Source of the DNA: Rhizobiales bacterium SYSU XM002 | GTDB lineage: Bacteria; Pseudomonadota; Alphaproteobacteria; Rhizobiales; Beijerinckiaceae | Reading direction: 5' to 3' | Assembly: GCA_009846685.1 (NCBI GenBank) | Contig: VWVY01000009.1 | Span: 38,625 to 102,624, forward strand | Length of the DNA: 64,000 nucleotides | Part shown: piece after piece, positions 8,686 to 17,276 of the stretch | Layout of the letters: every line of letters starts with the position of its first letter | Numbering within the stretch: position 1 is the first letter of the stretch | Translations under genes and position numbers: made by a program | Notes under the pieces: generated by a model | The model's input: the letters and a program-made list of their open reading frames with translations, nothing else | Database searches by the model: none | What the model was told of the DNA's origin: nothing

Positions 8686-9903
8686 TCATTCCGCGGCATG
8701 GCCGAGTTGATTGCTTGTCTGCCGCGGCGCGTGGGCGACGAGCGCAGAGAACGCCTTCGCAAGATCGGCGATGATGTCGGCGCTGTCCTCAAGGCCGATC
8801 GACAACCGCCAATAGGGCCCATCAGGCAGCCAGTCGCAGAACTGTCGGCCCTTGCGCGGATCGCTTGGTGCAACGAGACTATGGACGCCGCCCCAGCTCG
8901 CGCCGATCTGGATGACATGAAGAGCAGAAAGAGCGGCAGACTGGGCATCGCGACCACAGGGCTTTAAAACGACGCCGAAGACTCCAGCTGCGCCTTTGAA
9001 GTCCCGTTCCCATACTTTGTGTCCAGGATGATCCGGCTCTGCCGGGTGCAGCACCCGAGCGACCTGCGGCTGTTCCTTGAGCCAGATAATAACTTCAGCC
9101 GCCGTGGCTGCCGACTGACGCATTCGCACGGGCATCGTCTTGAGGCCCCGTTCGCACAGCGCACAATCGTCTGGCGAAACGCCGTAACCCAGCAATCGCG
9201 CCTTGTCCTTCAGACGCCGGAACAGCGCTTCGTCGCGCACCGCTAGCGATCCCATCAAGAGGTCGCCATGCCCGCTCGCATGCTTCGAAAGTGCCTGCAT
9301 CGCAATATCGACGCCATGGTCCAGCGGCCGGTAGAGGAGGTGCGAGGCCCAGGTGTTGTCGGCGGCGACCGGAATGCCCTTCGCCTTGGCGACCGCGACG
9401 ATCGCTGAGATATCCTGCACCTCAAGCGTCGCCGATCCTGGAGATTCGACCCAGATCAACGTCGTCCGCGGCGTGATGTGGCTCTCGATCGCGGCATCGA
9501 GCCGCGGATCGTAGACGACGACTTCGACGCCAAACGGCGCGAGAATCTGGTGTGCCATGTCTTTCGCTGGCCCGTAAAGCGTATCCGGCAGAAGGACGCG
9601 GTCGCCGGCGGTGGCACAGGCCATTGTCGCCACAACGATCGCCGAAAGGCCAGATGGCGTGACGAGCGCCCGCGTTCCGCCCTCCAGCAAAGCAATGTGA
9701 TCCTCGAGCGCACGGCTGGTCGGCGTTCCGTAGAGGCCATAGCTGAAACCGTCATAGAGACGCTCGCTGCGCTGCTCGAACGCTTCCAGATCATCGAACA
9801 CAACGGTCGATGCCCGTTCGATTGCAACGCCTAGTGACCGGAAAGGAGATGTGCTCCGCGCGGGCTGGCGAATGTGGTTGGTGTCGGTCTTGAACACTGT
9901 CAT
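8686..9903 (-). CDS. metC: PLP-dependent Cys/Met metabolism enzyme, cystathionine beta-lyase-like
   Basis: A 405-residue fold-type I PLP enzyme of the Cys/Met metabolism family. Cofactor contacts include YGTPTSRALE, the Asp in ADNTWAS, and the Schiff-base Lys in ALSKHASGHGD. The SKHxSGHGD form and lack of a gamma-synthase signature favour cystathionine beta-lyase, so C-S cleavage of cystathionine or related thioethers. The ATG at 9903 matches typical family starts; an ATG at 9930 is possible. It precedes aapJQMP on the same strand, suggesting coupled uptake and breakdown of sulfur amino acids, and faces a LysR gene. Confidence 0.85.
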   Translation of the reverse strand: MTVFKTDTNHIRQPARSTSPFRSLGVAIERASTVVFDDLEAFEQRSERLYDGFSYGLYGTPTSRALEDHIALLEGGTRALVTPSGLSAIVVATMACATAGDRVLLPDTLYGPAKDMAHQILAPFGVEVVVYDPRLDAAIESHITPRTTLIWVESPGSATLEVQDISAIVAVAKAKGIPVAADNTWASHLLYRPLDHGVDIAMQALSKHASGHGDLLMGSLAVRDEALFRRLKDKARLLGYGVSPDDCALCERGLKTMPVRMRQSAATAAEVIIWLKEQPQVARVLHPAEPDHPGHKVWERDFKGAAGVFGVVLKPCGRDAQSAALSALHVIQIGASWGGVHSLVAPSDPRKGRQFCDWLPDGPYWRLSIGLEDSADIIADLAKAFSALVAHAPRQTSNQLGHAAE

Positions 9904-9956
9904 GACGAGGATGCTACGGCGAAAATTCATATCAGCCTATGTCTGCGACTTACCAA

Positions 9957-9984
9957 GGCTATCCATTTTTGTTATGGGATAGCC
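9957..9984. promoter_or_regulatory. Perfect inverted repeat in the lyase-lysR intergenic region
   Basis: GGCTATCC at 9957-9964 and GGATAGCC at 9977-9984 form a perfect 8-bp inverted repeat with a 12-bp AT-rich spacer, ending directly at the lysR ATG. Position and shape fit a LysR-type autoregulatory operator serving both divergent genes. It would also fold in the lysR mRNA across the ribosome-binding site. Confidence 0.6.
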
Positions 9985-10884
9985 ATGAACCTCCGTGACA
10001 TCGATGTTTTCCGCGCGATCATGCAGTCAGGCGGCGCCAGCAATGCCGCCGAGCTTCTCGGGATTTCACAACCTGCCGTAAGCCGCTCGCTCGCTGCGTT
10101 GGAGCATGACGTCGGTTTTCGCCTTTTCGATCGCATCAAAGGCCGGCTGACTCCAACCCGGGAAGGCCAGCTCTTTCACCAGGACGTCAGGGCGAGCTTC
10201 GCAGGGCTGGACCGGTTGAAGCAGCGCGCAGCACAGATCAGGGAAGTGGGCGAAGGCACCTTGAACATCGCAAGCCTGTCGGCACTCGGTCACGGGGTCG
10301 TGCCACGCGCCATTGCAGCCTTCGCCAAGAAACACCCGGATGTCCGTGTCGGGTACCAGGTTCGCACCTCCAACATCGTCCGTGATCTCGTGGCGTCTGG
10401 GCGGGCGGACATCGGTCTGGCCGCCGACGAAATCGACACATCCGGCGTATTGCACAGTGTCTTCACGACGCCGCGTGCGGTCTGTGTCATGCCAAAGGCG
10501 CATCCGCTCGCGCGGCTTAAGACGATCGCACCGTCGGATCTGCGCGATGTGCCACTACTGACGCTCGCGCCTGACGATACAGTTCGCGTCGCCATGAACA
10601 AGGCTTTCTCCGATGCCGGGGTTTATCCCCGTGTTGTAGTCGAAACGCCCTACTCGCTGTCTATAGCGATACTCGCGGCTCAAGGTGTCGGCGTTGGGCT
10701 CTGCAATCCGATGACGGTCGCGGACAACATGGTACCCGGACTGGCGGTCAGGCCCTTCGAACCCGCCATCTATTTTCGAACACTTATTCTTCGACCGGCA
10801 GAGAGCGCAAGCTCTGTCATGTTGAGCGATTTCCTGGGCGAATTGTATCAAGCCCGAAATGCGCTTTCACTTCGCACGACGTGA
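9985..10884 (+). CDS. LysR-family transcriptional regulator
   Basis: A 299-residue LysR regulator. The N-terminal winged helix-turn-helix (residues 1-60) contains ASNAAELLGISQPAVSRSLAALE, and a substrate-binding domain follows with ILAAQGVGVGLCNPM near 235. The ATG at 9985 gives a canonical start (MNLRDIDVFRAIMQ). It is divergent from the lyase-aapJQMP operon and shares the operator-like repeat at 9957-9984, so it most likely controls that operon in response to an amino acid or sulfur metabolite (inferred). Its 3' end overlaps the convergent Crp/Fnr gene by 37 bp. Confidence 0.9.
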   Translation: MNLRDIDVFRAIMQSGGASNAAELLGISQPAVSRSLAALEHDVGFRLFDRIKGRLTPTREGQLFHQDVRASFAGLDRLKQRAAQIREVGEGTLNIASLSALGHGVVPRAIAAFAKKHPDVRVGYQVRTSNIVRDLVASGRADIGLAADEIDTSGVLHSVFTTPRAVCVMPKAHPLARLKTIAPSDLRDVPLLTLAPDDTVRVAMNKAFSDAGVYPRVVVETPYSLSIAILAAQGVGVGLCNPMTVADNMVPGLAVRPFEPAIYFRTLILRPAESASSVMLSDFLGELYQARNALSLRTT

Positions 10885-11429
10885 GATTTCTTCCTGCGCT
10901 TCCCCAATTCTCGGTACAGCGCTTCAGGGGTAACCCCGAGTTCATGCGCGAGTGTCAGCCAGCGACCCTTGTCGGGCAACACGCTATCGTGAAAGAGAAG
11001 CCAAGCATCAAGTTTATCGCTGAGCCTATGCAGCGACAGGATCTCCGCCCGGATGCGGGTTTGCTGGAGTCCCTTCGCAAGATGTTGTGCAAACATTGCC
11101 ACCAGTCCGGAATTGGAACGAAAAACGACCTCGAGACGAGCGCGCGGAATACTTGCAACCTCCGACTTTGCTTCTGATCGAGCGTCACAATGGTGGCTTC
11201 GGGCAAAACATGAAGCTTCTGCTACGATATCGCCAGCCTTCGCTCTTTGCAGGATCAGGCGACTTCCACTGACAGACATACGTTCCAAGACGATCTCGCC
11301 AGTTAGTACAAGATACAGCCGTTCGACAGAGTCGCCCGCGCGGAAAAGCGGTTCTCCAAGCGCGAGTGGCCGTCTTGCTGTTGCCAAGTCTCGGAGGCAG
11401 AGGAAGAGTTCAGACATGATCATAATCAT
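10848..11429 (-). CDS. Crp/Fnr-family transcriptional regulator
   Basis: About 193 residues: an N-terminal cyclic-nucleotide-binding-type fold (LFRAGDSVERLYLVLTGEI) and a C-terminal helix-turn-helix (LTLAHELGVTPEALYRELGK). No Fnr-type cluster of four Cys is present, so direct Fe-S oxygen sensing is unlikely. Three in-frame ATGs at 11429, 11423 and 11417 (MIMIM) leave the exact start open, and a longer start at 11453 also exists. The start codons overlap an Fnr-like palindrome (11414-11431), pointing to autoregulation. Divergent from the CpxP-like gene at 11484, its likely target. Confidence 0.85.
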   Translation of the reverse strand: MIMIMSELFLCLRDLATARRPLALGEPLFRAGDSVERLYLVLTGEIVLERMSVSGSRLILQRAKAGDIVAEASCFARSHHCDARSEAKSEVASIPRARLEVVFRSNSGLVAMFAQHLAKGLQQTRIRAEILSLHRLSDKLDAWLLFHDSVLPDKGRWLTLAHELGVTPEALYRELGKRRKKSHVVRSESAFRA

Positions 11430-11431
11430 GT
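11414..11431. promoter_or_regulatory. Fnr-type palindrome between the Crp/Fnr gene and the CpxP-like gene
   Basis: ACATGAT-CATA-ATCATGT is a perfect 7+7 bp inverted repeat with a 4-bp spacer, the geometry of Crp/Fnr-class sites (Fnr: TTGAT-N4-ATCAA). It covers the start codons of the Crp/Fnr gene and lies 53 bp before the ATG of the divergent gene. Confidence 0.6.
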
Positions 11432-11483
11432 GCTCTGCCAAGCGATCATGCAATTGAGATCGCCACAGAATCTGGAGATCTCT

Positions 11484-12038
11484 ATGAAAAAGTCAGTTTG
11501 TTCGGCCCGAGGAGCGCTGGCCCTTGGCTGGCTGGTGCTGACAACACATGCATTCGCGCAGCATGCGGGCCACCATCCTCCAACCGCTTCTTCGCCGTAT
11601 TCCGGATTAGAAACCCGCGCCATCAAGGCGCTGTCGGATAGCCAGATCGCTGATCTGAAAGCGGGGCGCGGCATGGGACTGGCTCTTGCCGCCGAACTCA
11701 ACGGCTATCCCGGCCCGATGCACGTACTTGAGCTGGCGGACGAGCTCGTGCTGTCTGTCGAACAGCGAACCCAGATGCAGGGTTTCATCCATGCGATGAA
11801 ACAGGAAACCATCGCCATCGGCGAAGAGGTTATCGCAGCGGAAACCGCGCTCGACCGGTTGTTTGAAGATAAGCAGGTTGACTTGGATTCGCTCGCGAAG
11901 GCAACGATGACCGTGGCGGAAGCGCAAGGGCGCCTTCGGACGGCGCACCTGCGCTACCATCTGGACACGCGGGCAGCCCTCAGCACGGCGCAGACCGAAC
12001 ACTACGTCCGGCTGAGGGGCTATGCGGCCCAGCCCTGA
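11484..12038 (+). CDS. Periplasmic Spy/CpxP-like metal-stress protein
   Basis: A 184-residue protein with a Sec signal peptide (MKKSVCSARGALALGWLVLT, cleavage near AFAQ) and a His-rich mature start (HAGHHPP). The rest is almost all helical and rich in Glu/Gln/Ala (LSDSQIADLKAGRGMGL, LSVEQRTQMQGF), like the LTxxQ/Spy-CpxP group of periplasmic chaperones and heavy-metal sensors. GGAGA lies before the ATG at 11484; longer frames add non-signal residues. Placement between a Crp/Fnr gene and CopA suggests a copper-stress role (inferred). It ends 3 bp from the convergent copA stop. Confidence 0.75.
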   Translation: MKKSVCSARGALALGWLVLTTHAFAQHAGHHPPTASSPYSGLETRAIKALSDSQIADLKAGRGMGLALAAELNGYPGPMHVLELADELVLSVEQRTQMQGFIHAMKQETIAIGEEVIAAETALDRLFEDKQVDLDSLAKATMTVAEAQGRLRTAHLRYHLDTRAALSTAQTEHYVRLRGYAAQP

Positions 12039-12041
12039 AGC

Positions 12042-14465
12042 TCAGAGTTTCAAGGCCCGGAGGCGGAGCGCATTCCCGATCACGCTGACCGAGGAGAGCG
12101 CCATCGCTGCCGCGGCTATGATCGGCGAGACCAAAATCCCGAATGCGGGATAAAGAATACCAGCCGCGACCGGTACACCGGCGGCATTGTAAAAGAACGC
12201 GAAGAACAGGTTCTGCCGGATATTGTTCATGGTTGCAGCGGAAAGATGCCGTGCCCGAACGATGCCGCCGAGATCCCCCTTGAGCAGCGCGACCGACGCG
12301 CTTTCCAGAGCGACATCGGTACCGTTGCCCATAGCGATGCCGACATCTGCCGCCGCGAGTGCGGGCGCATCGTTCACGCCGTCGCCCGCCATCGCGGCGA
12401 CCCGACCTTCGGCGCGAAGGCCTGCCACCACCTGCTGCTTCCGTTCGGGCGTGACCTCCGCCTCGAAGCGGGCGATGCCGAGGCGACCGGCAATCGCTGC
12501 CGCCGTTCCTTTCGCGTCGCCCGTGAGCATCATGATCTCGATGCCGGCCTCCCGCAGCGCCTGAAGCGCCGGCACGGTCGACGTTTTGATCGGGTCCTCA
12601 ATGCGGATGATGCCTTCGAAGCGACCGTCCACCGCAACGAAAACCGCTGTCGCACCTTCCGCTCGCATAGTGGAAGCGCTGTCCGGAGGCACCGCGATCC
12701 CGAGTTCACCGAGGAAGCGTTCCTGACCGATAGCAACCAAGCGGCCTCCGACGAGGCCGCGCACACCCTTGCCAACGGGTGAATCGAATTCCCCGACCTG
12801 CTCAAGTGTGATCCCGCGCTTTTTTGCTTCCACTACTACGGCATGTGCCAGGGGATGCTCGCTGAGCGCTTCTACCGAGGCCGCCAAGCGGAGAAGATCG
12901 CGATCTTCGAGCGTGCCACGCACCTCGATCCCCGTCACGCTCGGGCGCCCTTCCGTGAGGGTGCCGGTCTTGTCGACAACGAGAATATCCACCTTCTCCA
13001 TCCGTTCGAGCGCCTCGGCGCTCTTGACGAGCACACCGGCCCGCGCGCCCGCGCCGACGCCCACCATAATCGACATAGGCGTTGCCAGGCCGAGCGCGCA
13101 GGGGCAGGCGATGATCAACACAGCGACCGCCGCGACAAGCGCGTAAGAGAATTGCGGCGCAGGGCCCAAAACATACCAGGCAGCGAAGGCTAGGGCAGAG
13201 ACCAGCATCACCGCTGGGACGAACCAGCCCGATACGGTATCCGCCAGACGCTGGATCGGTGCGCGCGAGCGTTGCGCCTGCGCGACAAGCTGGACGATGC
13301 GCGCGAGCACGGTATCGCTGCCGATGGCAGTCGCCTCGATGACCAGCGCGCCGGTCGTGTTGATCGTACCACCGATTACACGGTCGCCTGCTTGCTTGGG
13401 CAGTGGGATCGGCTCGCCCGTCACCATGGCTTCATCGACATTGGATCGTCCCTCGGCAACAACAGCGTCGACGGGAATTTTCTCGCCGGGGCGAACACGC
13501 AGGCGATCGCCAAGGTGGACATGCTCAAGCGGAACATCGCTCTCGACGCCATCCTTGCTGATACGCCGCGCGGTCTTGGGCGCAAGACCGAGAAGCGCCT
13601 TGATGGCGCCGGAGGTTTGCTCGCGTGCCCGCAGCTCCAGCACCTGCCCAAGCAACACCAGAACCGTGATCACCGCCGCCGCCTCGAAATAGACGGCAAC
13701 AGAGCCGTCAGAGCCGCGGAAGGCTGGGGGGAAAAGCTGTGGCGCGAATGTCGCGACGATGCTGAACAACCAGGCGGCGCCGGTGCCGAGCGCGATCAGC
13801 GTGAACATGTTGAAATTGCGCGTGCGGAGTGAAGCCCAGCCGCGCTCAAAAAAGGGCGCGCCGGCCCAGAGCACGACCGGAGTTGCGAGCACGAGCTGCA
13901 CCCAGTTGGAAACCTTCGGCGCCATCAGCGCGTGGAACTCGAAGAGATGCGCGCCCATTTCAAGGAAGAATACCGGAAGCGTGAGCGCAAGGCCGATCCA
14001 GAACCGGCGGGTCATATCCGCGAGTTCGGGATTGGGGGCATCCTCGAGGCTGACCATTTCCGGTTCAAGCGCCATGCCGCAGATCGGGCAGGAACCCGGG
14101 CCTTCCTGCCGCACTTCCGGGTGCATCGGGCAGGTATAGATCGTGCCCTCCGGCGCCGCGACGGCAGGCGTCGCGGCTTTCGGCACGAGGTAGCGCTCGG
14201 GATCGCCGATGAACTTGGTGCGGCAGCCAGCGGAGCAGAAATAGTAGTTCCGACCGGCATGTTTCGTCTGATGCTTCGCGGTCGCCGGATCTACATCCAT
14301 GCCGCAGACCGGGTCTTTCAAGCTGCCATGGGCATGCCCCTCATGGTCATGCTTGTGGCCGTGGCCACCGCAACAGGCGCCGGGCTTCGGCGGTTGCGTG
14401 TGCTGATGACCGCCGCAGCAGCTTCCGGCAGGTGTATGTTTATGCTCAGGTTCCATGTTGCTCAT
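12042..14465 (-). CDS. copA: Copper-translocating P-type ATPase
   Basis: An 807-residue P1B-type ATPase. Instead of HMA domains the N-terminus has a His/Cys-rich tail ([21 protein letters not shown]), a YHS-type domain ([10 protein letters not shown], then YFCSAGC) and a heavy-metal-binding motif (CPMHPEV, then [10 protein letters not shown]). The transport motif is [10 protein letters not shown], phosphorylation DKTGTLTEG, hinge [13 protein letters not shown] with this terminus points to Cu(I) export from the cytoplasm. The ATG at 14465 follows TGGAGG by five bases; an earlier in-frame start would run across the operator. Divergent from the CueR-like gene. Confidence 0.94.
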   Translation of the reverse strand: MSNMEPEHKHTPAGSCCGGHQHTQPPKPGACCGGHGHKHDHEGHAHGSLKDPVCGMDVDPATAKHQTKHAGRNYYFCSAGCRTKFIGDPERYLVPKAATPAVAAPEGTIYTCPMHPEVRQEGPGSCPICGMALEPEMVSLEDAPNPELADMTRRFWIGLALTLPVFFLEMGAHLFEFHALMAPKVSNWVQLVLATPVVLWAGAPFFERGWASLRTRNFNMFTLIALGTGAAWLFSIVATFAPQLFPPAFRGSDGSVAVYFEAAAVITVLVLLGQVLELRAREQTSGAIKALLGLAPKTARRISKDGVESDVPLEHVHLGDRLRVRPGEKIPVDAVVAEGRSNVDEAMVTGEPIPLPKQAGDRVIGGTINTTGALVIEATAIGSDTVLARIVQLVAQAQRSRAPIQRLADTVSGWFVPAVMLVSALAFAAWYVLGPAPQFSYALVAAVAVLIIACPCALGLATPMSIMVGVGAGARAGVLVKSAEALERMEKVDILVVDKTGTLTEGRPSVTGIEVRGTLEDRDLLRLAASVEALSEHPLAHAVVVEAKKRGITLEQVGEFDSPVGKGVRGLVGGRLVAIGQERFLGELGIAVPPDSASTMRAEGATAVFVAVDGRFEGIIRIEDPIKTSTVPALQALREAGIEIMMLTGDAKGTAAAIAGRLGIARFEAEVTPERKQQVVAGLRAEGRVAAMAGDGVNDAPALAAADVGIAMGNGTDVALESASVALLKGDLGGIVRARHLSAATMNNIRQNLFFAFFYNAAGVPVAAGILYPAFGILVSPIIAAAAMALSSVSVIGNALRLRALKL

Positions 14466-14500
14466 GCAAGCCTCCAGATGACTGTTTGAATGGGGCCTGC

Positions 14501-14521
14501 ACCTTCCTATAATTGGAAGGT
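14501..14521. promoter_or_regulatory. CueR/HmrR-type operator between copA and cueR
   Basis: ACCTTCC-N7-GGAAGGT is a perfect 7+7 bp inverted repeat, the classic CueR/HmrR box. For copA the minus-strand -35 TTGACC (14524-14519) is followed by a 19-bp spacer, the overlong spacing that MerR-family activators correct. The expected -10 (CAGGCC) is poor, which implies strong dependence on the activator. Confidence 0.88.
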
Positions 14522-14544
14522 CAAGCGGTTTGAGGAGCATTCCC

Positions 14545-14982
14545 ATGCAGATCGGAACGGCAGCGAATACGAGCGGTGTTTCCGCCAAGATGATCCGCCA
14601 CTACGAGGCGATTGGACTGATCGCGAATGGTGCTCGCCGAGACAATGGCTATCGCGACTATGACGAGCGCGATGTCCACGAACTGCGTTTCATCCGCTCC
14701 GCCCGCGATCTCGGATTCTCGCTGGAGGAAATCCGCGCATTGCTCGATCTCTGGCGCGACAGGGCGCGCTCCAGCAGAGATGTGCACGCTCTTGCCGCCC
14801 GGCATCTCCATGAGATCGAGACCAAAATCGCCGAGCTTCAGGCGATGGCCCGAACGCTCCGGCAACTCCTGGGCGCTTACCACGGCGATGCCCGACCAGA
14901 ATGCCCGATCCTTGACGGTCTCGGCGGCACGACGACGCGCGTCGCCCCAGGCTATCGAGGCAGTGAAAACCCGCTCGGGTAG
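14545..14982 (+). CDS. cueR: CueR-like MerR-family copper regulator (first ligand Cys replaced by Tyr)
   Basis: A 145-residue MerR protein. The winged helix ([26 protein letters not shown]) is followed by a dimerisation helix and a metal loop. In CueR/HmrR the loop is normally C-HGD-RP-xCPILD-L; here it reads [19 protein letters not shown], so the second Cys is kept but the first is Tyr (codon TAC at 14878-14880, one base from TGC). The ATG at 14545 follows GAGGAG; a TTG at 14530 is also in frame. Divergent from copA across a CueR box. Whether it still senses Cu(I) is uncertain. Confidence 0.88.
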   Translation: MQIGTAANTSGVSAKMIRHYEAIGLIANGARRDNGYRDYDERDVHELRFIRSARDLGFSLEEIRALLDLWRDRARSSRDVHALAARHLHEIETKIAELQAMARTLRQLLGAYHGDARPECPILDGLGGTTTRVAPGYRGSENPLG

Positions 14983-15419
14983 TCGAGAAACACTTCCTGA
15001 TTGCCGCCCTTGGCAAAGGACATGACCTTGAACGGATCCGGTTTCGCCCCGAGAACCTCCATGCCGGGAGAGCCGCCCGGCATGTCTGGCACGGCGATCC
15101 CAAGAATGGGTGGCTTCGACAGCAGCATTTTCTCGATGGCCTCGATTGGCACATGACCCTCCACGACATAGCCGTCGATAAAAGCTGTGTGGCAGGATTG
15201 CAGGCGTTCCGGTACGCCGGCGCGCAGCTTCACCGGAGCGAGATCATCTTCGGCAATGATGGTCACCGGAAAGCCCCCACGGCGCAGATAATTGGCCCAC
15301 GCACCGCAGCAGCCGCAACTCGGCGAGCGGTGAACGACAACCGTGGGGCGCGTATTTGCCTTGAGCGGCTTGGCGACGACAAAGGCAAGAAGCCCGAGGG
15401 TCAGGCGGCGGCTGATCAT
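14952..15419 (-). CDS. DUF411 periplasmic metal-binding protein
   Basis: A 155-residue DUF411 protein with a short signal-like N-terminus (MISRRLTLGLLAFVVAKPLKA). The family metal site PSCGCCGAW is near residue 33 with a further Cys in QSCHTAF, and the conserved VVEGHVPIEAIEKML and GAKPDPFKVMSF segments follow. DUF411 proteins accompany copper-resistance genes, but their precise step is not established; a periplasmic copper chaperone or reductant role is plausible. The 3' end overlaps the convergent cueR by 31 bp; the start overlaps the upstream small membrane gene by 4 bp. Confidence 0.85.
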   Translation of the reverse strand: MISRRLTLGLLAFVVAKPLKANTRPTVVVHRSPSCGCCGAWANYLRRGGFPVTIIAEDDLAPVKLRAGVPERLQSCHTAFIDGYVVEGHVPIEAIEKMLLSKPPILGIAVPDMPGGSPGMEVLGAKPDPFKVMSFAKGGNQEVFLDYPSGFSLPR

Positions 15420-15658
15420 GAGCCCATCTCCGATTTGTCATTCGTTGAACTCGTCAAGGCGAGAATCCAGAGCGCGATGAGGTTGACCCCCGGCACAAGC
15501 GCCAACACCGACCAGAACGGCGAGAACCCGAGCCGCTTAAGTATCAGGCCGATGGGGTAGAGAATCACTGCAGCCATCACGGCGAACATCAGCCAATGAC
15601 CGATGCCCCAACCGGCTCCCATCATCCAGCCATACCCGTTATTTCCCATAGAGATCAT
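15416..15658 (-). CDS. Small two-helix membrane protein, function unknown
   Basis: An 80-residue protein with Gly/Met-rich N-terminus (MGNNGYGWMMGAGWGIGHWL) and two hydrophobic helices (about 19-38 and 44-65), ending in a short polar tail. AAGGAG sits seven bases before the ATG at 15658. It lies between a multicopper oxidase and a DUF411 gene in one operon, so a role in copper tolerance is likely by context only. The pattern of Trp/Met at the membrane edge recalls small proteins found beside copper genes, but no family is clearly recognised. Confidence 0.75.
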   Translation of the reverse strand: MISMGNNGYGWMMGAGWGIGHWLMFAVMAAVILYPIGLILKRLGFSPFWSVLALVPGVNLIALWILALTSSTNDKSEMGS

Positions 15659-15682
15659 GGTTGTTCTCCTTAATGCCGAGCG

Positions 15683-17161
15683 TCAAGCAACGGACAACTC
15701 TGTCATCATGCCGGTCGCCATGTGATAGAGGTGATGGCAATGCAGATACCAGCGACCTGCCTTGTCTGCATCGAAGGCGACCATCACGGGAGTATGCGGC
15801 GGAACGATCACGGTATCGCGGACAGGCCCTGCGAACTGGCCAGCACGCGATCCGACCACCTGAAAATGGTGCCCGTGAAGGTGCATGGGATGCATCATGG
15901 AGGTCGGGTTCATGAACATGATTGCGATCCGCTCTCCACGCCGTGCTTCGAGCGGCTGATGTTCGCCATGCACCTTGCCATTGATGGTCCAGCGATATCC
16001 GGCTTCCTCCCCGAGCATCAGGTGGAAAGTCCTGTCCGGCTTGCGTTGAGATAGGGGATCAAGTGCCCGGAGACGTTCGTCGAGCGCAAGCGTCGCATTG
16101 GTTGCGGCCTCGCGCGCATTCTCCCCGATTCTTGTGATTGTCGCGCCAGCCGTGGCAAGAATAACGCCGGTCTGCCGCGTATCGGCTTCGACTTGTGCGA
16201 GAATAGGGAAAGCCCCGCCGTCGCCGGGAAGCGCAAGCAGGAGATCCAAGCGCTGCCCCTGGGCTAGCGGAAAACGCCGCCCCTTGAGCGGCTGGCAGGG
16301 CGACCCATCGACGGCGATGCAGGTCGCCTCCACCAAACCCGTATCGAGAAAGAAAGCCGTCGCGGTGGCGGCATTGATCACGCGAAGCCGAATACGACCA
16401 CCTTTTTCGACCCGAACCACCTCCGGGTCGTCCAATGTTCGGTCGTTCGCGAGATAGGCATCATAAGCTACATCATTGGCATGTATCTTCATGCCTTGGC
16501 CCATCCCCGGCATCATGCCCATGCCGGGCATCATCCCGGAGGAGCCAGGACCATGGTTCATCCCGCCATGGTTCATGCCACTCGGGCCGGATGCCCGCGG
16601 CGCGGAAGCTGGTGCCCCTGCATGCCCCCCATGAGCAGTTGAACCACCGAGACCCGCGAGGATCTCGGCAGGTGAGCGGAATGCGAAATCATGCAGCATC
16701 AGCACGACATCTTGCACGTCGCCAGCATTGCGTTCCCGCGTGATCATCGGCGCAGCGAGCAACTGCTGTTCGGTGAGCTGGTGCGAATGCATCCAGTGCG
16801 TTCCCGGCGTGAGCATGAAATCGTGAGTGTCGTGCCTCCCTGCGGCGAGTGCGCCGCCGTCGGGTCGAGAGCGGTCCTGTTCAGCAGCCGCATGAACCTG
16901 CCCGTGCCAATGCATGATCAAGGGCTCGCTGGTACCGTTGTGAATGGCACCGGAAAAGCGGTCGCCTTCGCTCGCCAAAATTCCCTGTCTGCCGTTCGCT
17001 CCGGCAATGCCGAAAACCTTTGCTGCCTTGCCCTTCACGTCAAGCGTGCGGCTGGCAACGGTGAGCAGCGGAGCTTCCGCTCGCAAGATGTTGCTTGTCC
17101 AGGGGGTCACAAGGGCGGCTGCGCCGGAGCTTGCAAGGAAAGAGCGGCGGGAAATTGACAT
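15683..17161 (-). CDS. Multicopper oxidase (CueO/CopA-type), Tat-exported
   Basis: A 492-residue multicopper oxidase. A Tat signal (SRRSFLASSGAAALVTP) leads into a cupredoxin domain with HWHGQVH and HWMHSHQ. A Met/His-rich insert follows (NHGGMNHGPGSSGMMPGMG, about 195-225), like the Met-rich copper-collecting segment of CueO/PcoA. The C-terminal sites HPMHLHGHHF and HCHHLYHM complete the type 1 and trinuclear centres. It probably oxidises Cu(I) in the periplasm. First gene of a three-gene minus-strand unit; the motif at 17248-17262 lies about 90 bp upstream. Confidence 0.93.
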   Translation of the reverse strand: MSISRRSFLASSGAAALVTPWTSNILRAEAPLLTVASRTLDVKGKAAKVFGIAGANGRQGILASEGDRFSGAIHNGTSEPLIMHWHGQVHAAAEQDRSRPDGGALAAGRHDTHDFMLTPGTHWMHSHQLTEQQLLAAPMITRERNAGDVQDVVLMLHDFAFRSPAEILAGLGGSTAHGGHAGAPASAPRASGPSGMNHGGMNHGPGSSGMMPGMGMMPGMGQGMKIHANDVAYDAYLANDRTLDDPEVVRVEKGGRIRLRVINAATATAFFLDTGLVEATCIAVDGSPCQPLKGRRFPLAQGQRLDLLLALPGDGGAFPILAQVEADTRQTGVILATAGATITRIGENAREAATNATLALDERLRALDPLSQRKPDRTFHLMLGEEAGYRWTINGKVHGEHQPLEARRGERIAIMFMNPTSMMHPMHLHGHHFQVVGSRAGQFAGPVRDTVIVPPHTPVMVAFDADKAGRWYLHCHHLYHMATGMMTELSVA

Positions 17162-17247
17162 GGAGGCCTCCGTATCTAGCTGTCTGACTGGAGATCACAA
17201 TAATGTCGCTACCGAGGCCCTGTTCTTGATCCAGCGCACTGAATTTG

Positions 17248-17262
17248 TGACAAATTATTTCA
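17248..17262. promoter_or_regulatory. Possible copper-response box upstream of the multicopper oxidase
   Basis: TGACAAATTATTTCA, partly palindromic, lies 87 bp upstream of the oxidase ATG. Its core ACAAATTATT recurs at 22868-22877 before the other copper operon. It could be a site for the response regulator at 23334-24077; this is inferred from recurrence only. Confidence 0.35.
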
Positions 17263-17276
17263 TGGGCAGGCAGAAT

